DNA of 64,000 bases, from assembly GCF_022201045.2 (NCBI RefSeq), contig NC_068556.1, positions 5,248,001-5,312,000 of the forward strand, read 5' to 3'. Positions 33,701 through 46,596 of this stretch are shown piece after piece (positions within the stretch are counted from its first letter, which is position 1; every line of letters begins with the position of its first letter). This DNA is from Citrus sinensis (taxonomy: Eukaryota > Streptophyta > Magnoliopsida > Sapindales > Rutaceae). The position numbers and the translations under genes were made by a program. The notes beneath the pieces are model-generated. The model saw only the letters and a program-made list of their open reading frames with translations, made no database searches and had not been told where the DNA came from.

Positions 33701-35320
33701 CATGAGTCTTTTGCTTAATATCTGTAGGTGTTCGACTATTGGAGCTATAGTCATGACTCCACTTCTAACTAAGCTTCTAGCTGGTCAGCTTGTTCCTGTA
33801 GATGCTGCAGTAAGTAGGACAACGCCCTATAATTTCTTTAATATATAATCCCCAACTTTTGCGTAGCATTAAATTGACGACCAGGAAGGAACCAGTGTAT
33901 TTAATCCACTTATTCTGACATCTTTCCTTTCGTCTTCACAGGGGCTGGCTATCAGCACTTTTCAAGTCGTGTTAGTACCAACAGTTGTTGGGGGTAATTA
34001 GTTTAGTTGTACTGTCAAATCATATATCTGCTCAGAGATTTTGACATTTTTGTGAACCTGATACTGTTACTAGCTAATGCCAATCTATAACTCATCTGGT
34101 TATAAATAATTTGACTGTGAACTTCTTCTTTATGTGCCAGTGTTGGCGAATGAATTCTTCCCAAAATTCACTTCAAAGATCATCTCCGTGACACCCTTAA
34201 TTGGTGTTATTCTTACCACCTTACTTTGTGCAAGTCCTGTGAGTTCTCTAAAAACTTTTAGAGAGAAACATAATGATGAATTCAGAATTTCTTTATGTAT
34301 GTAGTGATAGTTTCTTTACTTGGAAAGTACTGATTTTGAATTGTTATTTTCAAGATTGGGCAAGTTTCAGCTGTCCTGAAAACTCAAGGAGCACAACTCA
34401 TTTTTCCAGTGGCACTCCTTCATACTGCTGCTTTTGCTCTTGGTTATTGGTTATCAAAGATATCTTTTGGTGAATCCACTTCGCGTACCATATCGATCGA
34501 ATGTGGGATGCAGGTATGTATCTGTTTTGTTAGTATTTTTGTAAATTTATGACGTGAGATTTTTCGTCAAGCTAAATGGTGTGTAAAAAACATAGATTTA
34601 TGTTGCTTAAATAATACTGAAGGAACCATTTGACTATTTCAATACTTGCGTGCTTTTATTACAATTAAGATTAGTTTTAGACTGGAGATGGTAGAAGTTT
34701 CATTTAGAAAGTTGGACATTCTTAATGTGCACTTCATGGATTAACTTGACTAATTTAAATCGGCTCAGCTTCTATGCCTTCCTGTAAATTACAATTGACC
34801 CTAAAGAGAGCACCCTTTGAATGGCCTGTTTATAATAGTAATGAGAAATAGTTGTTTGTGAACAATATGCATGCAAGAGTGGGGTCTGGCAGTGGTCATT
34901 ACTTGAACCATAGTGCTTCGTTGCCCATTGTTCTGGACCGATGGTAGAATTCACCTCTTGTGCCCGTGAGTTCATATACCCATTAAGATATACGTTTGTA
35001 GTTCATTATCTGAGATGTATGGTCATAACATTTTCTGTGATTCATTCGTGACTTTGCTTCTATTTTTTGTCATCCAGAGCTCTGCACTCGGATTTTTACT
35101 AGCCCAGAAGCATTTCACAAATCCCCTTGTTGCTGTCCCTTCTGCTGTTAGTGTTGTCTGCATGGCGGTATGGCCCTTTTACTTGTAGTTTTTAAATTTT
35201 TGTTGGTATGTTTTATATTAACTGCATTATCATGCCTTACAGCTTGGTGGGAGTGCTCTTGCCGTATTTTGGAGGAACCAGCCTATTCCTGTAGATGACA
35301 AGGATGACTTCAAAGAATGA
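30755..35320 (+). CDS. BASS2: Plastid sodium-dependent pyruvate carrier, BASS2-like
   Basis: Thirteen exons: 30755-30872, 31081-31195, 31764-31887, 31989-32030, 32117-32230, 32344-32406, 32535-32662, 33728-33809, 33942-33993, 34141-34238, 34355-34513, 35078-35167 and 35243-35320. All introns are GT-AG and the join gives 420 residues. The first 80 or so residues are Ser/Thr-rich and weakly conserved, as for a chloroplast transit peptide. The rest is a bile acid:sodium symporter (SBF) fold with about nine to ten membrane spans. It includes the conserved [18 protein letters not shown] loop and a second [18 protein letters not shown] motif, both near the Na+ and substrate site. It ends DDKDDFKE. 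It most resembles BASS2, which imports pyruvate with Na+ into plastids for isoprenoid and amino acid synthesis. BASS1 is the main alternative. Confidence 0.85.
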
Positions 35321-36115
35321 AACTCTTGAACCTTTTTCTATTTTCTCCACAGCTTTCTAGTCCTAGAAAAATTATGCTTCTTTTAGTTTAGGACCTATGT
35401 TTGCCTCGACCATGAAAACTTCATTTGGTTTAGTTTCAGGGAAAAGTTATGGATTCATTCCACATTTCTTTTGGTCATAAGGTATAAGCCCTGAGAAGTG
35501 GAAACTGAAATTGGAAGAAATAATCAAATGATAGAAAATTAAAGGTGGCTAGTGCCCCATCACCTTGTAAAAGTAAATCTCGACATTGAAGTTTATTCTT
35601 GTTCGGTTCAGTAGAGAAAATAATGCCCAACATGAGAATCGGGGGTCAATTATTTTGCAGAAAAGTACATAAAATCTCACTGTCATCTATTTCTGACGAT
35701 AGGATTAATTGATGAAACAGATATAGCCGGTGCTTTCTTGTATGCCAAGTTAAATTTCCATTTTTATTCTCTCTCAAAAGCTTGCCATTTTAGTGTTGGC
35801 CAACTGTTGCACCGAGGAATGAGGACTGCACTGCAGGTGGAATTAAAAATGGAAAAGAGAATTTCCAAATTTGTCTCGTCAGCCGGCTTGAGCACTAAAA
35901 TAAAAAACTACAAGCGAATACCCCACTGAATTCACCGCACTGAAGATTGACGGGGGCACAAACAAGATGTCAAAGATTGCATTGTCTCCCTTTCATTGAT
36001 CTCCTTCTTCCCTGCTCTGCTTTTGCAGCAACTGCTCTTCAGTTTTTCTCGTTGCCTCATTGGAAAAGTGGTAAAATAATAGTTCACCAATTAATTAAAC
36101 TCCCCCATTAGCAGG
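35321..36115. other. 3' UTR of BASS2 and intergenic DNA
   Basis: The first 200-300 bases are presumably the BASS2 3' UTR. A 63-codon frame at 35738-35929 has no family resemblance and no splice context, and is not called. Confidence 0.45.
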
Positions 36116-36123
36116 ATCATTGG

Positions 36124-36854
36124 TAGAGATGGTAAAATTTGACACGATCCGATTACCCGACATGAACATGACATAAATAAATGGGTATGGGTAGTCAAAT
36201 TTAACACGATTATTAAATGGGTCGGGTCTGGGTCAACACGATTTTTTTTTTGTGTCGGGTTTGGGTTAAAATTCTTGACCCATTTATCCGATCAATGACC
36301 CGATTATATTTTCTATTTTAAAATAATTTACATATTCTTATAATTAAAACTCAAATATTAGAGATGATTTTCTTTTCTTTTTTTCTTTAAAATGGTGAAT
36401 ATAAACACAATGTTTTATTTATAAAATTTTACATACATTTAGAGCTTCAATAGTGTAAATGTGTAAAAATTGATAGACATGTATATTTTATAATATTGAT
36501 ATAATATATATATATATATATATATTAAAACTTCAATAGTGTAAATGTGTAATATATTGATAGATATGTATATTTTATAATATCGATAAATTATGTATGT
36601 ATGTATGTATGTATGTATGTAGTTATGTACATACGTATGTATGATAGTGTGTAAATATTTGATGTAACTTTTGTTTAATATATATATATATTAAACGGGT
36701 TATTGGGTAATCCGATTATTTTTTCGTGTCGGGTTTGTGTCTCAATATTTTGACACGATTATTAAATGGATCGAGTTTGAATCGACCTAAATTTGACACG
36801 ACACAAAGCTGACACAACACGAACACGATCTGATGACCCGCTTTGCCAGCTCTA
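36124..36854. mobile_element. hAT-type MITE, 731 bp
   Basis: Flanked by a perfect 8-bp target duplication, atcattgg (36116-36123 and 36855-36862), the hallmark of hAT transposition. Terminal inverted repeats are TAGAGATGGTAAA and, from the right, TAGAGCTGGCAAA, matching the hAT TAGNG end rule. Subterminal DNA is full of short gacacgat/cgtgtcgggtt-type motifs in both orientations. The interior has an approximately 90-bp near-duplication (cttcaatagtgtaaatgtgt near 36445 and 36530), a (ta)n run and an (atgt)n run. No coding capacity. Confidence 0.9.
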
Positions 36855-36862
36855 ATCATTGG

Positions 36863-38519
36863 GTTGTAGCCGGAGTGCAACCTCTTCTTCTCTTCTATTT
36901 GTTTTTCTACCTTTTTCTTTTATCAGGTAAAAGTAAATTTCATTCCAGCAAATTTGAGGACAATTACAATATGATAACACTCTGCCGACAATAAACAAAT
37001 AACGAAAATCTCATCAACCAATCATAATAATATTCGCATAAATGTGATGAGATGTGATATTCTAGGAGCATCAAAGGCATTCTTAAATAATAATATACAA
37101 TAGGATAAGACCCCCAGGGCCTACTACTTGACCTAGCATTTTTTTAATAATTTTCTTTTAATTGAAAAAATAAGTTAAAAAATTAATTTAAACTTTACCT
37201 ACATTATATTTCGTATATTTACCTTGTTATATATCTGAACTGTTTTGATTGATACCATCAATTTATAAACATTAAGCAAATGGTACCATCAATTTATTAA
37301 CATAAGAAAATCGCTATCGTGGCTTTTGCTTCACCCGTGGGCGTTTTACCGTGATCAACAAAAAGAAAGTGGAAAAAGAAAAAAAAAATGAATAAGTTCT
37401 TTTATCTTGATAATAAAGCAGCAGGTACTTTAGTAGCCGTCACTCACCAACCTTCGTATCTTCAAAGCTCAAAAGTCGCCTCTCTCTCCTACTTTCAATA
37501 TTTGCTCTCTCTACTTTTTGCGCCATTCCCAATCAGCCAATGCCATACCATCGTCGTTTGAAATCATTTTCATGACCAAATTTATACCCCATGCTTTACC
37601 AAAAGGATTCAATAAGTTGGAGCTTCTGTTATGTCTAGAGAAAGATATGTACTGATTCTGGCTCAACGATTTCCACTTCTATGACTATTTGGAGGTTGAG
37701 TGATCAAATATTCATGATCCACACAATACGCAGACAATAGTTAAGAAAAATTAATATAAAAAAAAGACATAGAATCGAATTCTCTGGACTCACAAATCCG
37801 AATCTATTATCTTGATATCAAGGTGTCAATACATTTTCTAATCTCGCATGATAATTAAAAATCATGTGACTTGCAAATATTGCTCCAAAACTTTGGTATC
37901 AAGACTTAAAAAACTGATGAGACTAAGCTAAAACCGATTTGAAGTCTCCACAATTGTTAGACCAAAATTCGTTTTCACCAGTCAAAACAATTTCTAAAAT
38001 CGATTGGCGAAAAGGGTACTTAATGAGGAAAACAGTAGATTATTAGAAAAATCTGAATATTATTTCTTTCAAAGAAAACGGGTTTTAATTAAAAAAAAAT
38101 ATTACCCATTAAATGGAATTATGGAAACTTAACTTTGACCATAAAAGTTAAAAAAAACTTAATGCCAGCTGCCCTGTTATTAAAAGCTGACAAAAAAGCA
38201 GAGCTCAAAGCAAAACAAATTTGCAGCTCTGGGCCTCTGGTTGCGTGAGCTCTTGCACTACGGAGAAGAAAATTGAAAAAACTATTTTTTATAAAAGGAA
38301 GAGAAGCCACTGGAAAAATTAATATTAAACACATGCCATTGTTTCAAGCGGAAGTTCTTTAAAAAAAAAAAAAAAAAGAGCAAGAATGTTTTATTCTTAT
38401 TGTTAAAGCCGTAGAGCATGTTTTAAGATTCTAACTGAAGAAGAATTTTCAGCCGACATTCTCAACACTCACAGCTTTAAACATTTTCTCTCTGTCTTTC
38501 TTAAGCTCGTACAAGAATC
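36863..38519. other. Intergenic DNA and promoter of the LEUNIG-like gene
   Basis: AT-rich DNA without a supported gene. The final few hundred bases, with a poly(A) run near 38360 and pyrimidine-rich sequence before the ATG, are probably promoter and 5' UTR. Confidence 0.45.
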
Positions 38520-41500
38520 ATGTCGCAAAACAACTGGGAAGCTGATAAAATGTAAGTGTTTTCAAACAACTGAAAGATTTTGTTTTATTTTGCTGTTTTT
38601 TGTCATTAAACTTTTCTGGGTTTTTTGTTTAGGTTTGTTATCTTTTAGTGGGTTTAATATTTTCTTGTTCTATGGATTGGGTAGGTTTCTTTTTTCTTTT
38701 CTTTCTTTTTTTGTATTTTTGTGTGGGTTTGTGCTTTGTATTCATTTCTTAACATTCGACTCTGTTTTTCTTGTTTGCTATTGATAAAGTTTCGAACTTG
38801 TAGCAAATGGATGCTTGTTTTGGGCCCTGGTGTTGTTTATTAGTTTTGTAGATACTGGTTTGTGTAAAAAATTGGGTTTTTAAGCTCAGTTTTTGGCTTT
38901 GATTTGTTATGGATGTTATTACTTATGTTTTTTTTTCGGATGTCTTTGCTTTGTATCCCGTTGTGGTTTATATTCTTTGCTTATTTCATCTTTGATTTTG
39001 TTGTGCTTGTTGTTTTTTTTTGACAATGATGGAATTGCCATATGATGATGCTAGGGCATTTTGTTTGTTCTTTTTTGGGGTGACATTGAATTGTATCTTG
39101 TTTCACTGCCTCTTCGATGATGCTCTCACAAAGTCTTTTTCGCTTTTGCTCCATTTAGTATTTGCTTATCCTCAAATTAACTGGTGATTTTTTTTTAATT
39201 TCATTTCTTTGGTCATTAGGTTGGATGTGTATATATATGATTACCTTTTGAAGAGAAAATTGCATGCTTCTGCCAAGGCGTTTCAAACTGAAGGGAAAGT
39301 ATCTACTGATCCAGTAGGTATGATTATTAAAAGAGAATTGCCAAAGAAGACAGAGTTTTTATAAATTGACATTTCATTGATATTTTTGCTACTTTATGTA
39401 ATGATTCTTTTTGTGTTTGAATGAGCTCCAGCTATAGATGCGCCCGGTGGTTTTTTATTCGAATGGTGGTCTGTGTTCTGGGATATATTTATCGCAAGGA
39501 CAAATGAGAAGCACTCTGAGTCTGCAGCATCCTACATTGAGGTGGGTCGATGGGATTTCAGTTTGCAGTTCATCTTCCCCTATTTGATGCATAATTAATT
39601 ATGAAAGTTATAGGTTACTTAGAAAGAGAAACTTGATTCTATTTCTAAGTATACGCTGGATTGAGAGTGTGCTGAAAATCATTTATGTGAAGTCATTACA
39701 TTGTTTTGTGCTGCTATATGATCTTGCAATTTAATTATTAAGGTTTTTGATGAAACTGCAGAGTCAGGTGATTAAGGCTCGGGAACAGCAGCAACAACAG
39801 CAGCAACAGCATCAAAAGCCTCAGCAGCATCAGCAGATGCAGGTTCAGCAGCTCTTACTGCAGAGGCATGCTCAGCAGCAGCAACAGCAGCAGAGAAGAG
39901 ACAGTACTCAGCATCTAAATGACACTGGTGATGATCTGAGACCTGGCTTTGCAAAAGCCTTCACAACAAAAATGTATGAGGATCGATTAAAAAAGCTTCC
40001 GTTTCAGAGGGATTCCTTGGATGATGCTACCATTAAGGTACCAATTGTGTGATAAGTTTATAAATTGGTTTATCTTTACTTGCTGTCTTTGACATAACCC
40101 AATTATTTCAGCCAAGATTAAGTGACAATATGACCCAGCTTTTGGATCCCAATCATGCCACTTTGTTGAAAGCAGCTGCAATAGGCAGCCAGCCTTCAGG
40201 GTATTTCTTCTCATGATGCTATCATGAATTCCACGGTTAAGTTTGTTGGTTATCTATGGACCTGCTACTTGCTTTGGCCAGTCCCTAATTTGTAATTTGA
40301 TAAAAGCCGAGCTCCTTGTTTGCAGGCAAACGCTGCATGGTACACATGGAGTTAGTCAGCAAGTTCAAAGTCGGAGTCAGCAACCTCCACTGTCAACACA
40401 AGTAAAAATATTTTTTTACCCTACCCTAGCTTTATCCTTGTAATTCTATCTTTCGTATCTTATTCTGCCCATGTCTTGTTTGTTGAAACAGGAAGTGAAA
40501 ACTGAGATGAACCCTACGATGAATCCTAGAGCAGCAGGTTCAGAGGGATCATTGATTGGAGTTCATGGTATTAATGGAGTTTTCTTTCTTTGTTAGTTAC
40601 CTTTTTTTTTTTTTTTGCTATTTCTAAGACTATGTTCCAAATTGTTACAATTGTGGTTTTCCAATTATTGTTTCTAAAAGTAATCATTTGGTGGTAATTA
40701 TCCTTCTCTGTGGAAGATAAACATGTTCCGTGATTATTTATACTTTCAAGTACAATTGTTGGTATCAGTAATTGGGCCATAAAGTTTCAGTACGTGAACC
40801 CTTAGTATGGTTATTGTAATTTGTGGCGTATAATTGTGAGTTGTTTGGAGCTATATATTATCACCCTCCTTTGGATCTTGCTTTGGTAGGATCAGTATTT
40901 GGTAATGGTCTTCTATATAGAACTTAAATAGGAGTCCACCGATGTGAATTCATATCTGAAATGCTTACATCACTGGTCGCCGATGTGAATTCTTATCTGA
41001 AATGCTTACATCACTGGTAATTTAATTTTAGTGGGGATTCATGGTTTAAGGTTTCAATCCTAGTCTTTGGCATCTGAACCCGTAATCAAATTGGTTGTGT
41101 GAGATTTTACTTCAAATTTTAAGCTTTTGAGATTGTCATTTTGGCTTAACAGTTTTTCTTGTGTTTTTTAAGGGTCAAATCAAGGTGCTGGCAATGTGAC
41201 TCTGAAAGGCTGGCCTTTGACTGTAAGTATTTGGCTTTATGTGATATGATTTTATTATCACCATCTTACATAGGTTATTCAACTGTGAAACACTAACAGT
41301 GCTACAATGATTAATGAGAGATAAAATTTTTAATTTTGTTTGAAATTTCTTAATGATGCTTAAAGTACACTTTACCATAAATCTGTGTTTGTTGACAAGT
41401 TAATGATGGCGGTACTTCCTTAAAAGTAAAATTCGGTTAAAAAATATTCAAATTAGAAAGCAATATGCTTGGCTTGTGAAATTTGAATTGTTAATTGATT

Positions 41501-44500
41501 TCTGTTCTGTTCCATGACAGTTAATTAGACTAACTAGAACTCTGGAGCATGGATTACTTTGATTGGTCTCCTTGTTCTATGATTAAAATTTCACAAGCAT
41601 TGTCAACAGCATTTAATAAATTAGAATCTTTTGCCTTTGTTTTTGTGATTTATTGGTTCAGTTATAATACTGAATATCATTAGGTGTGCATAGTGGAAGT
41701 TCCTTTTCTGACAGCATCCCATGTGTATTAGGGACTGGATCAGTTTCGATCTGGGCTTTTGCAACAACAGAAATCTTTGACTCAGCCCTACAATCAACTT
41801 CAGTTGCAACAACTTATGCTTCAGGCACAGCAGAATTTGGCGTCTCCGTCCGCCAATGATTTGGAATCCAGAAAACTGAGGATGCTTCATAACAGTCGTA
41901 ATATGGGTCTTGCAAGGGATGGCTCATCAAATTCTGTTGGTGATCTTGTGTCTACTGTTGGATCAGCTATGCAAATTATTTCCCCTGGTTTGCCTCGTGG
42001 AGATAATGATCTGCTAATAAAGGTATCATTCTCTTTTGTACTTGGAGAGGATTTAATATTTCAGTATTTAATTTTCCTAATATAGTCTGAAGGAGGCCTT
42101 ATGGCTTTCTGATGTAAACTCGTAAAGTTGACTACTACTCAGATACAGCAGCAGCAGCAGCAGCTGCAGCACTATTCCCACCATCCACTTTCAAGCCAGC
42201 AGTCTCAAAATTCAAATCCTCTCCTCCAGCAGCAAGATAAAATTCTTGCCGGTGGCAGCATGACCATGGATGGTAGCATGTCTAACACTTTTCAAGGAAA
42301 TGATCAGGTTTGCTGCTATTGCTTCTGGGCTCGTAAATTATATGAGCTGCATTGCTTTCTAGTTGTCAATCCTTTCCTTATTCAACCATTGTATCAGCTT
42401 TTTGTACACTTAAAACTATATCAAAATGTTGCGAATGGTTATTTAAGTTAATACAATCCGAAATTAATTATAACATATTTATAAACTCTAGTTCTTTCTG
42501 AATTCTGGAAGTTTATGCCTCTTCTATGCGCATTGCATTTCCTTATCTCAGTTCTGCTTAGGAATTATTATTACTCTTGTTTTTTCTTTTATTCTCAAGT
42601 CCTAATATACCCTGAATTAGACAATGAATTTGACTGGCATTTGAAGTTGACAGTCTGGTTAGTGATTCAAATACATTTGCTTTGTTTGTTTTAAGGCATC
42701 AAAAAATCAAATTGGGCGAAAGAGAAAGCAGGCAGTGTCATCTTCTGGTCCTGCTAATAGCTCAGGAACTGCAAACACTCCTGGACCAACCCCAAGTTCT
42801 CCCTCATCACCTTCTACTCACACACCAGGAGACGTAATCTCAAGGCCAACTTTGCAGCATAATGGTGCCTCCTCTAAATCTCTGCTGATGTTTGGTTCTG
42901 ATGGTATGGGATCACTTACGTCAGCACCAAATCAGTTGGTAAGCAACCTTTTATTTCTATAGGTATTTTTTTATCCTCTCTTACTTTTGGAATCATTTGA
43001 TTAGAGAAGTCATCTGCCTCCTAATTTGTAACATTTAAAATTTAAATGTAGCAGCTTTACTTGGATGAGTAAAAAACTTATGAAGGGAAAGCAAATTCAA
43101 TGAGTAAAATTAAGGGATATGAAGGATTTCTGGAGTTGCTGTCATAAAATAAGTTTCATATCAGCTCAAATTGATAGCATTTGTCAATTTTATCCTCCAT
43201 GGTAAATCTGGGTTATAGATTACAATGTACAGATGATTAATAACGGATTATTGACTACAAAGTCAAATCAAATAATGACCCGTTTAAAAAATCTAGTCTT
43301 ATTATTCGGTACTCATTTTTTTCCAAGTAGAAGCAAAAGTAAGCATGTAGAGGTCATGGAACTCATTCTTATTCGTATTTGATGTTTTTCGTGTAATTAT
43401 TAGATATCTCAGATGGAATTGTGATTAGAACTCTATTTGATAGTGGGTGATCATTGCAGACTGACATGGACCGCTTTGTTGATGATGGATCCCTGGATGA
43501 TAATGTAGAATCATTCTTATCACCTGATGATGCAGATCCTAGAGATCGGGTTGGTAGGAGCGCAGAAGTCGGCAAAGGTATGATTTATGCTGACTTCTTA
43601 CATTGACGTGTGCTTCAGAAAATTAGCATTTTGGATAAAATTATGTTTCATAATTATGCAAAATGATTCCTACGGTTTGACAATTTTGCTGTTACATTAG
43701 GCTTCACATTTACGGAATTTCAGCTTATTCCTGCAAGTACAAGTAAAGTTGAAAGTTGTCACTTCTCGCCAGATGGAAAACTTCTTGCCACTGGTGGACA
43801 TGATAAAAAGGTTAGATGGGTTATTGTTAATGAGTTGTTCTTTGAAAGTTTTAATGATGTTTCTTCTGAGCAATGCAAGATAGTTCTGTGTTTCCAGAAT
43901 GACAATGTCAAATTCATTTGCTCAATGATTTTTGGTGCAGGCTGTGTTATGGTGCACGGAGTCTTTTACGGTAAAGTCTACACTTGAGGAACATACTCAA
44001 TGGATAACTGATGTCCGTTTCAGTCCAAGCCTATCAAGGCTGGCTACATCTTCAGCTGATAGAACTGTCAGGGTTTGGGATACTGAAAATGTCCGTAAGC
44101 TTACTTTCATTTGCTGTTACAAGTGCATATTTGTTTCTACTGCTATTGGTTCATGCTTCTTCGCACCAACATGATTGCGATGAATTAGTTAGATTTCCTT
44201 GAATGTGCGTTGCTTATAATAAATATTAACATGTTTTTGGTTTGCATCTCTCTGAATAGTGACATGTTCAAGTATATGCCTCTTCCTAGTGCAGTGACTT
44301 TTTCTTCTGCATTTCTCAACTTTTTCCATGATAATATTATAACTTGCTGCCTTTACACCTTACAGTAGGTTCATTTTTGTTGCCCTTTCTCTCCACCCCC
44401 CCCCCCCCCCCCCCCCCCCTCCCTTTTAAGTCATATGAATGGAAACAACTGCAAAAGAGAATCCGGCAACTGCATATAACACCCATGCAACTGCAAAAGA

Positions 44501-46069
44501 TGTTTAATTGAGAAATAAAACTTTGGCCATGATTTGTAGGTAGGTAACTTATTCTTGATAGTCTTGATGTCTCAGCAGTGATGAAAATCTGCTTATTGGG
44601 TTTAAATTTTGAACTTCTGATAGAAATGTTTCCTTATTGTTCTATTATTAAGATATAAGTCGTAAAGGGCTTCATGACTGAGTATTAATTTGTCCAACCA
44701 AACTGCCCCTCACTTCGGATATTGCTGGATGATGGTAGATGATTTTGCTTTGCAGCCTGACTATTCACTTCGTACTTTTACGGGTCATTCTACAACTGTT
44801 ATGTCTTTGGATTTCCATCCTAGTAAAGAAGACCTTCTCTGTTCTTGTGATAATAATAGTGAGATACGATACTGGAGTATCAACAATGGTAGCTGTGCTG
44901 GAGTTTTCAAGGTATGCAATTTGATGCCAATCATCTTGAAAGGATGCTTTATATTGAATTCTATTTTTAATTGTTATCTTCTGTTACACAGAATTTTTTT
45001 GAATCTTTTGTCAGTGTCAGAGTGGTGCAACCCAGATGAGATTTCAACCTCGTCTTGGAAGGATTCTTGCTGCAGCCATAGAGAACTATATCTCTATACT
45101 TGATGTAGAGACCCAAGTTTGCAGACTTAAATTACAGGTCAGCCATAGCTAAATTACATGGAAAATTGGTAATGATGGAAGTCATCGCAATTCCTTCTCT
45201 GTGCTTGATAGGACTCCTACTTGCAAAATTGCCTCACTTGCCTGATCGGCAATAATACATGATAATAAATGGATGTTATATGCTTTGGACCCCTTCAAAA
45301 AGTATGTTGAGGCACTTACACCTGTATTGGTCTATTTATTTCGTTTTGGGTGGAACTGTTATAGGGTCATAAAAATCAAGTTCATTCTGTGTGCTGGAAC
45401 ACTTCGGGTGAGTATCTGGCATCAGTGAGTGACGAATTAGTCAGGGTGTGGAGCATTGGTTCTGGCAGCAAAGGGGAATGCATTCATGAGTTAAGCTGTA
45501 CTGGCAACAAATTCCATAGCTGTGTTTTCCATCCCACATTCCCCTCACTATTGGTTATCGGCTGTTATGAGGCAAGTCATACCTCTACTGCTTTTCCTTG
45601 TGGTTTAATTCTTTGTTGTAGCTACCAAGCATCTAGTTAAGAAAATCTACTCATGCATTCATATGTGTGGAAGTATGTGTATGTGTGTGTTTTTCTGTCC
45701 GCAGGACAGTCATGCATGGTCTAAAATGCAAGTTTTACAACTTGGGTGTCTTAGTATGAGAGAGAGGTCATTTATTTGGATTACTGGTCTCTTTTAACAT
45801 TGGACCAGAGCCGAATTAGAATTATGTAGCTCAAGTTGCTGATGTGCAGTTTTCCTTTCAATGTGTTTTTTAATTTGTTTATATTTTTAATTTTTAATTT
45901 TTTTAATTTTTTTTGCTGCTTCTAGACTTTGGAGCTCTGGAACATGACTGAAAACAAGACACTGACTCTGAGTGCACACGACAAGCTTGTATCATCTTTG
46001 GCAGCATCAACTGTTAACGGTATGGTAGCTTCAGCTAGTCATGACAAGTGCGTCAAGATCTGGAAGTGA
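38520..46069 (+). CDS. LUG: LEUNIG-like transcriptional corepressor
   Basis: Eighteen exons: 38520-38551, 39220-39317, 39432-39541, 39762-40037, 40112-40200, 40326-40401, 40492-40567, 41173-41222, 41732-42022, 42143-42307, 42696-42938, 43460-43577, 43701-43810, 43941-44090, 44756-44911, 45021-45137, 45365-45571 and 45926-46069; 835 residues in frame. The N-terminal LUFS/LisH domain ([20 protein letters not shown], then [20 protein letters not shown]) recruits SEUSS-type adaptors. Glutamine-rich middle exons follow, then a basic GRKRKQ segment and seven WD40 repeats ([24 protein letters not shown]). The WD part is closer to LEUNIG than to LEUNIG_HOMOLOG but diverged from both, so it may be a separate LUG-like lineage. 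It is a nuclear Gro/TLE-type repressor of floral and developmental genes. Three unusual splice sites (exons 14, 16 and 17) are discussed in the findings. Confidence 0.9.
40941..41018. repeat. 41-bp tandem duplication in LEUNIG-like intron 7
   Basis: The block gatgtgaattc-tatctgaaatgcttacatcactggt occurs at 40941 and again at 40982 with one difference. Intronic, no evident role. Confidence 0.85.
44396..44419. repeat. 24-base poly(C) run in LEUNIG-like intron 14
   Basis: An uninterrupted run of C, 24 long as given, lies in a long intron. The exact length is likely to be uncertain or polymorphic. Confidence 0.9.
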
Positions 46070-46596
46070 CTTTGCTCCTTTTTTTTCTTTTTTTGATTTA
46101 ATGACATCACAGCCAACCTTATCGTCTACGTGTATGTATCCAATGTCAGATTTCTCAGCTTCTAATAGTTACTTTTGTGGTTGTCCATATTAGTTTAATG
46201 TAGATGTTAGAAAATGGGGGCTTTTTGATTGTATTAACATACCCTGACAGCGAAAAAGGTTTTTGTTTCAAAGCCGCCTGTGTTCTGGCAGAACAAAACT
46301 TGATTCGAATGTTTGGGGTGATGGATGGTAGTGATACCAGTGCCGCAGATATTGCTGAGTCTGAATACATGTATGTAACAACTTTTGTACAAATTTTTGT
46401 TGATCAGGAAAATACAATATATATATATATATATATATATATCCTGTTATTGTGACGGTGATCTCACTGCAGTAAAGTGTTGAGTACATGAGTCTTATTA
46501 TGGCTCTGTGATAATGATTGTGGATCAATTGTTTGGAAAACAAGACATTGCTATTGTCCTCTTTACAAGTTTACACATACGTGATCCTTGCATCCA
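46070..46596. other. Convergent 3' ends of the LEUNIG-like and GA3ox genes
   Basis: Only 527 bp separate the two stop codons of these convergent genes, so the 3' UTRs may meet or overlap. Contains a (ta)n run at about 46419-46441. The open frame at 46204-46455 has no family resemblance. Confidence 0.5.

Noticed and set aside
30755..35320. Assignment to BASS1 instead of BASS2
   Set aside because: The [16 protein letters not shown] segment, the ending DDKDDFKE and the neighbourhood favour BASS2. This rests on memory and should be confirmed by a tree.
46204..46455. 83-codon open frame after the LEUNIG-like gene
   Set aside because: It lies in the probable 3' UTR, runs into a (ta)n repeat and resembles no family.
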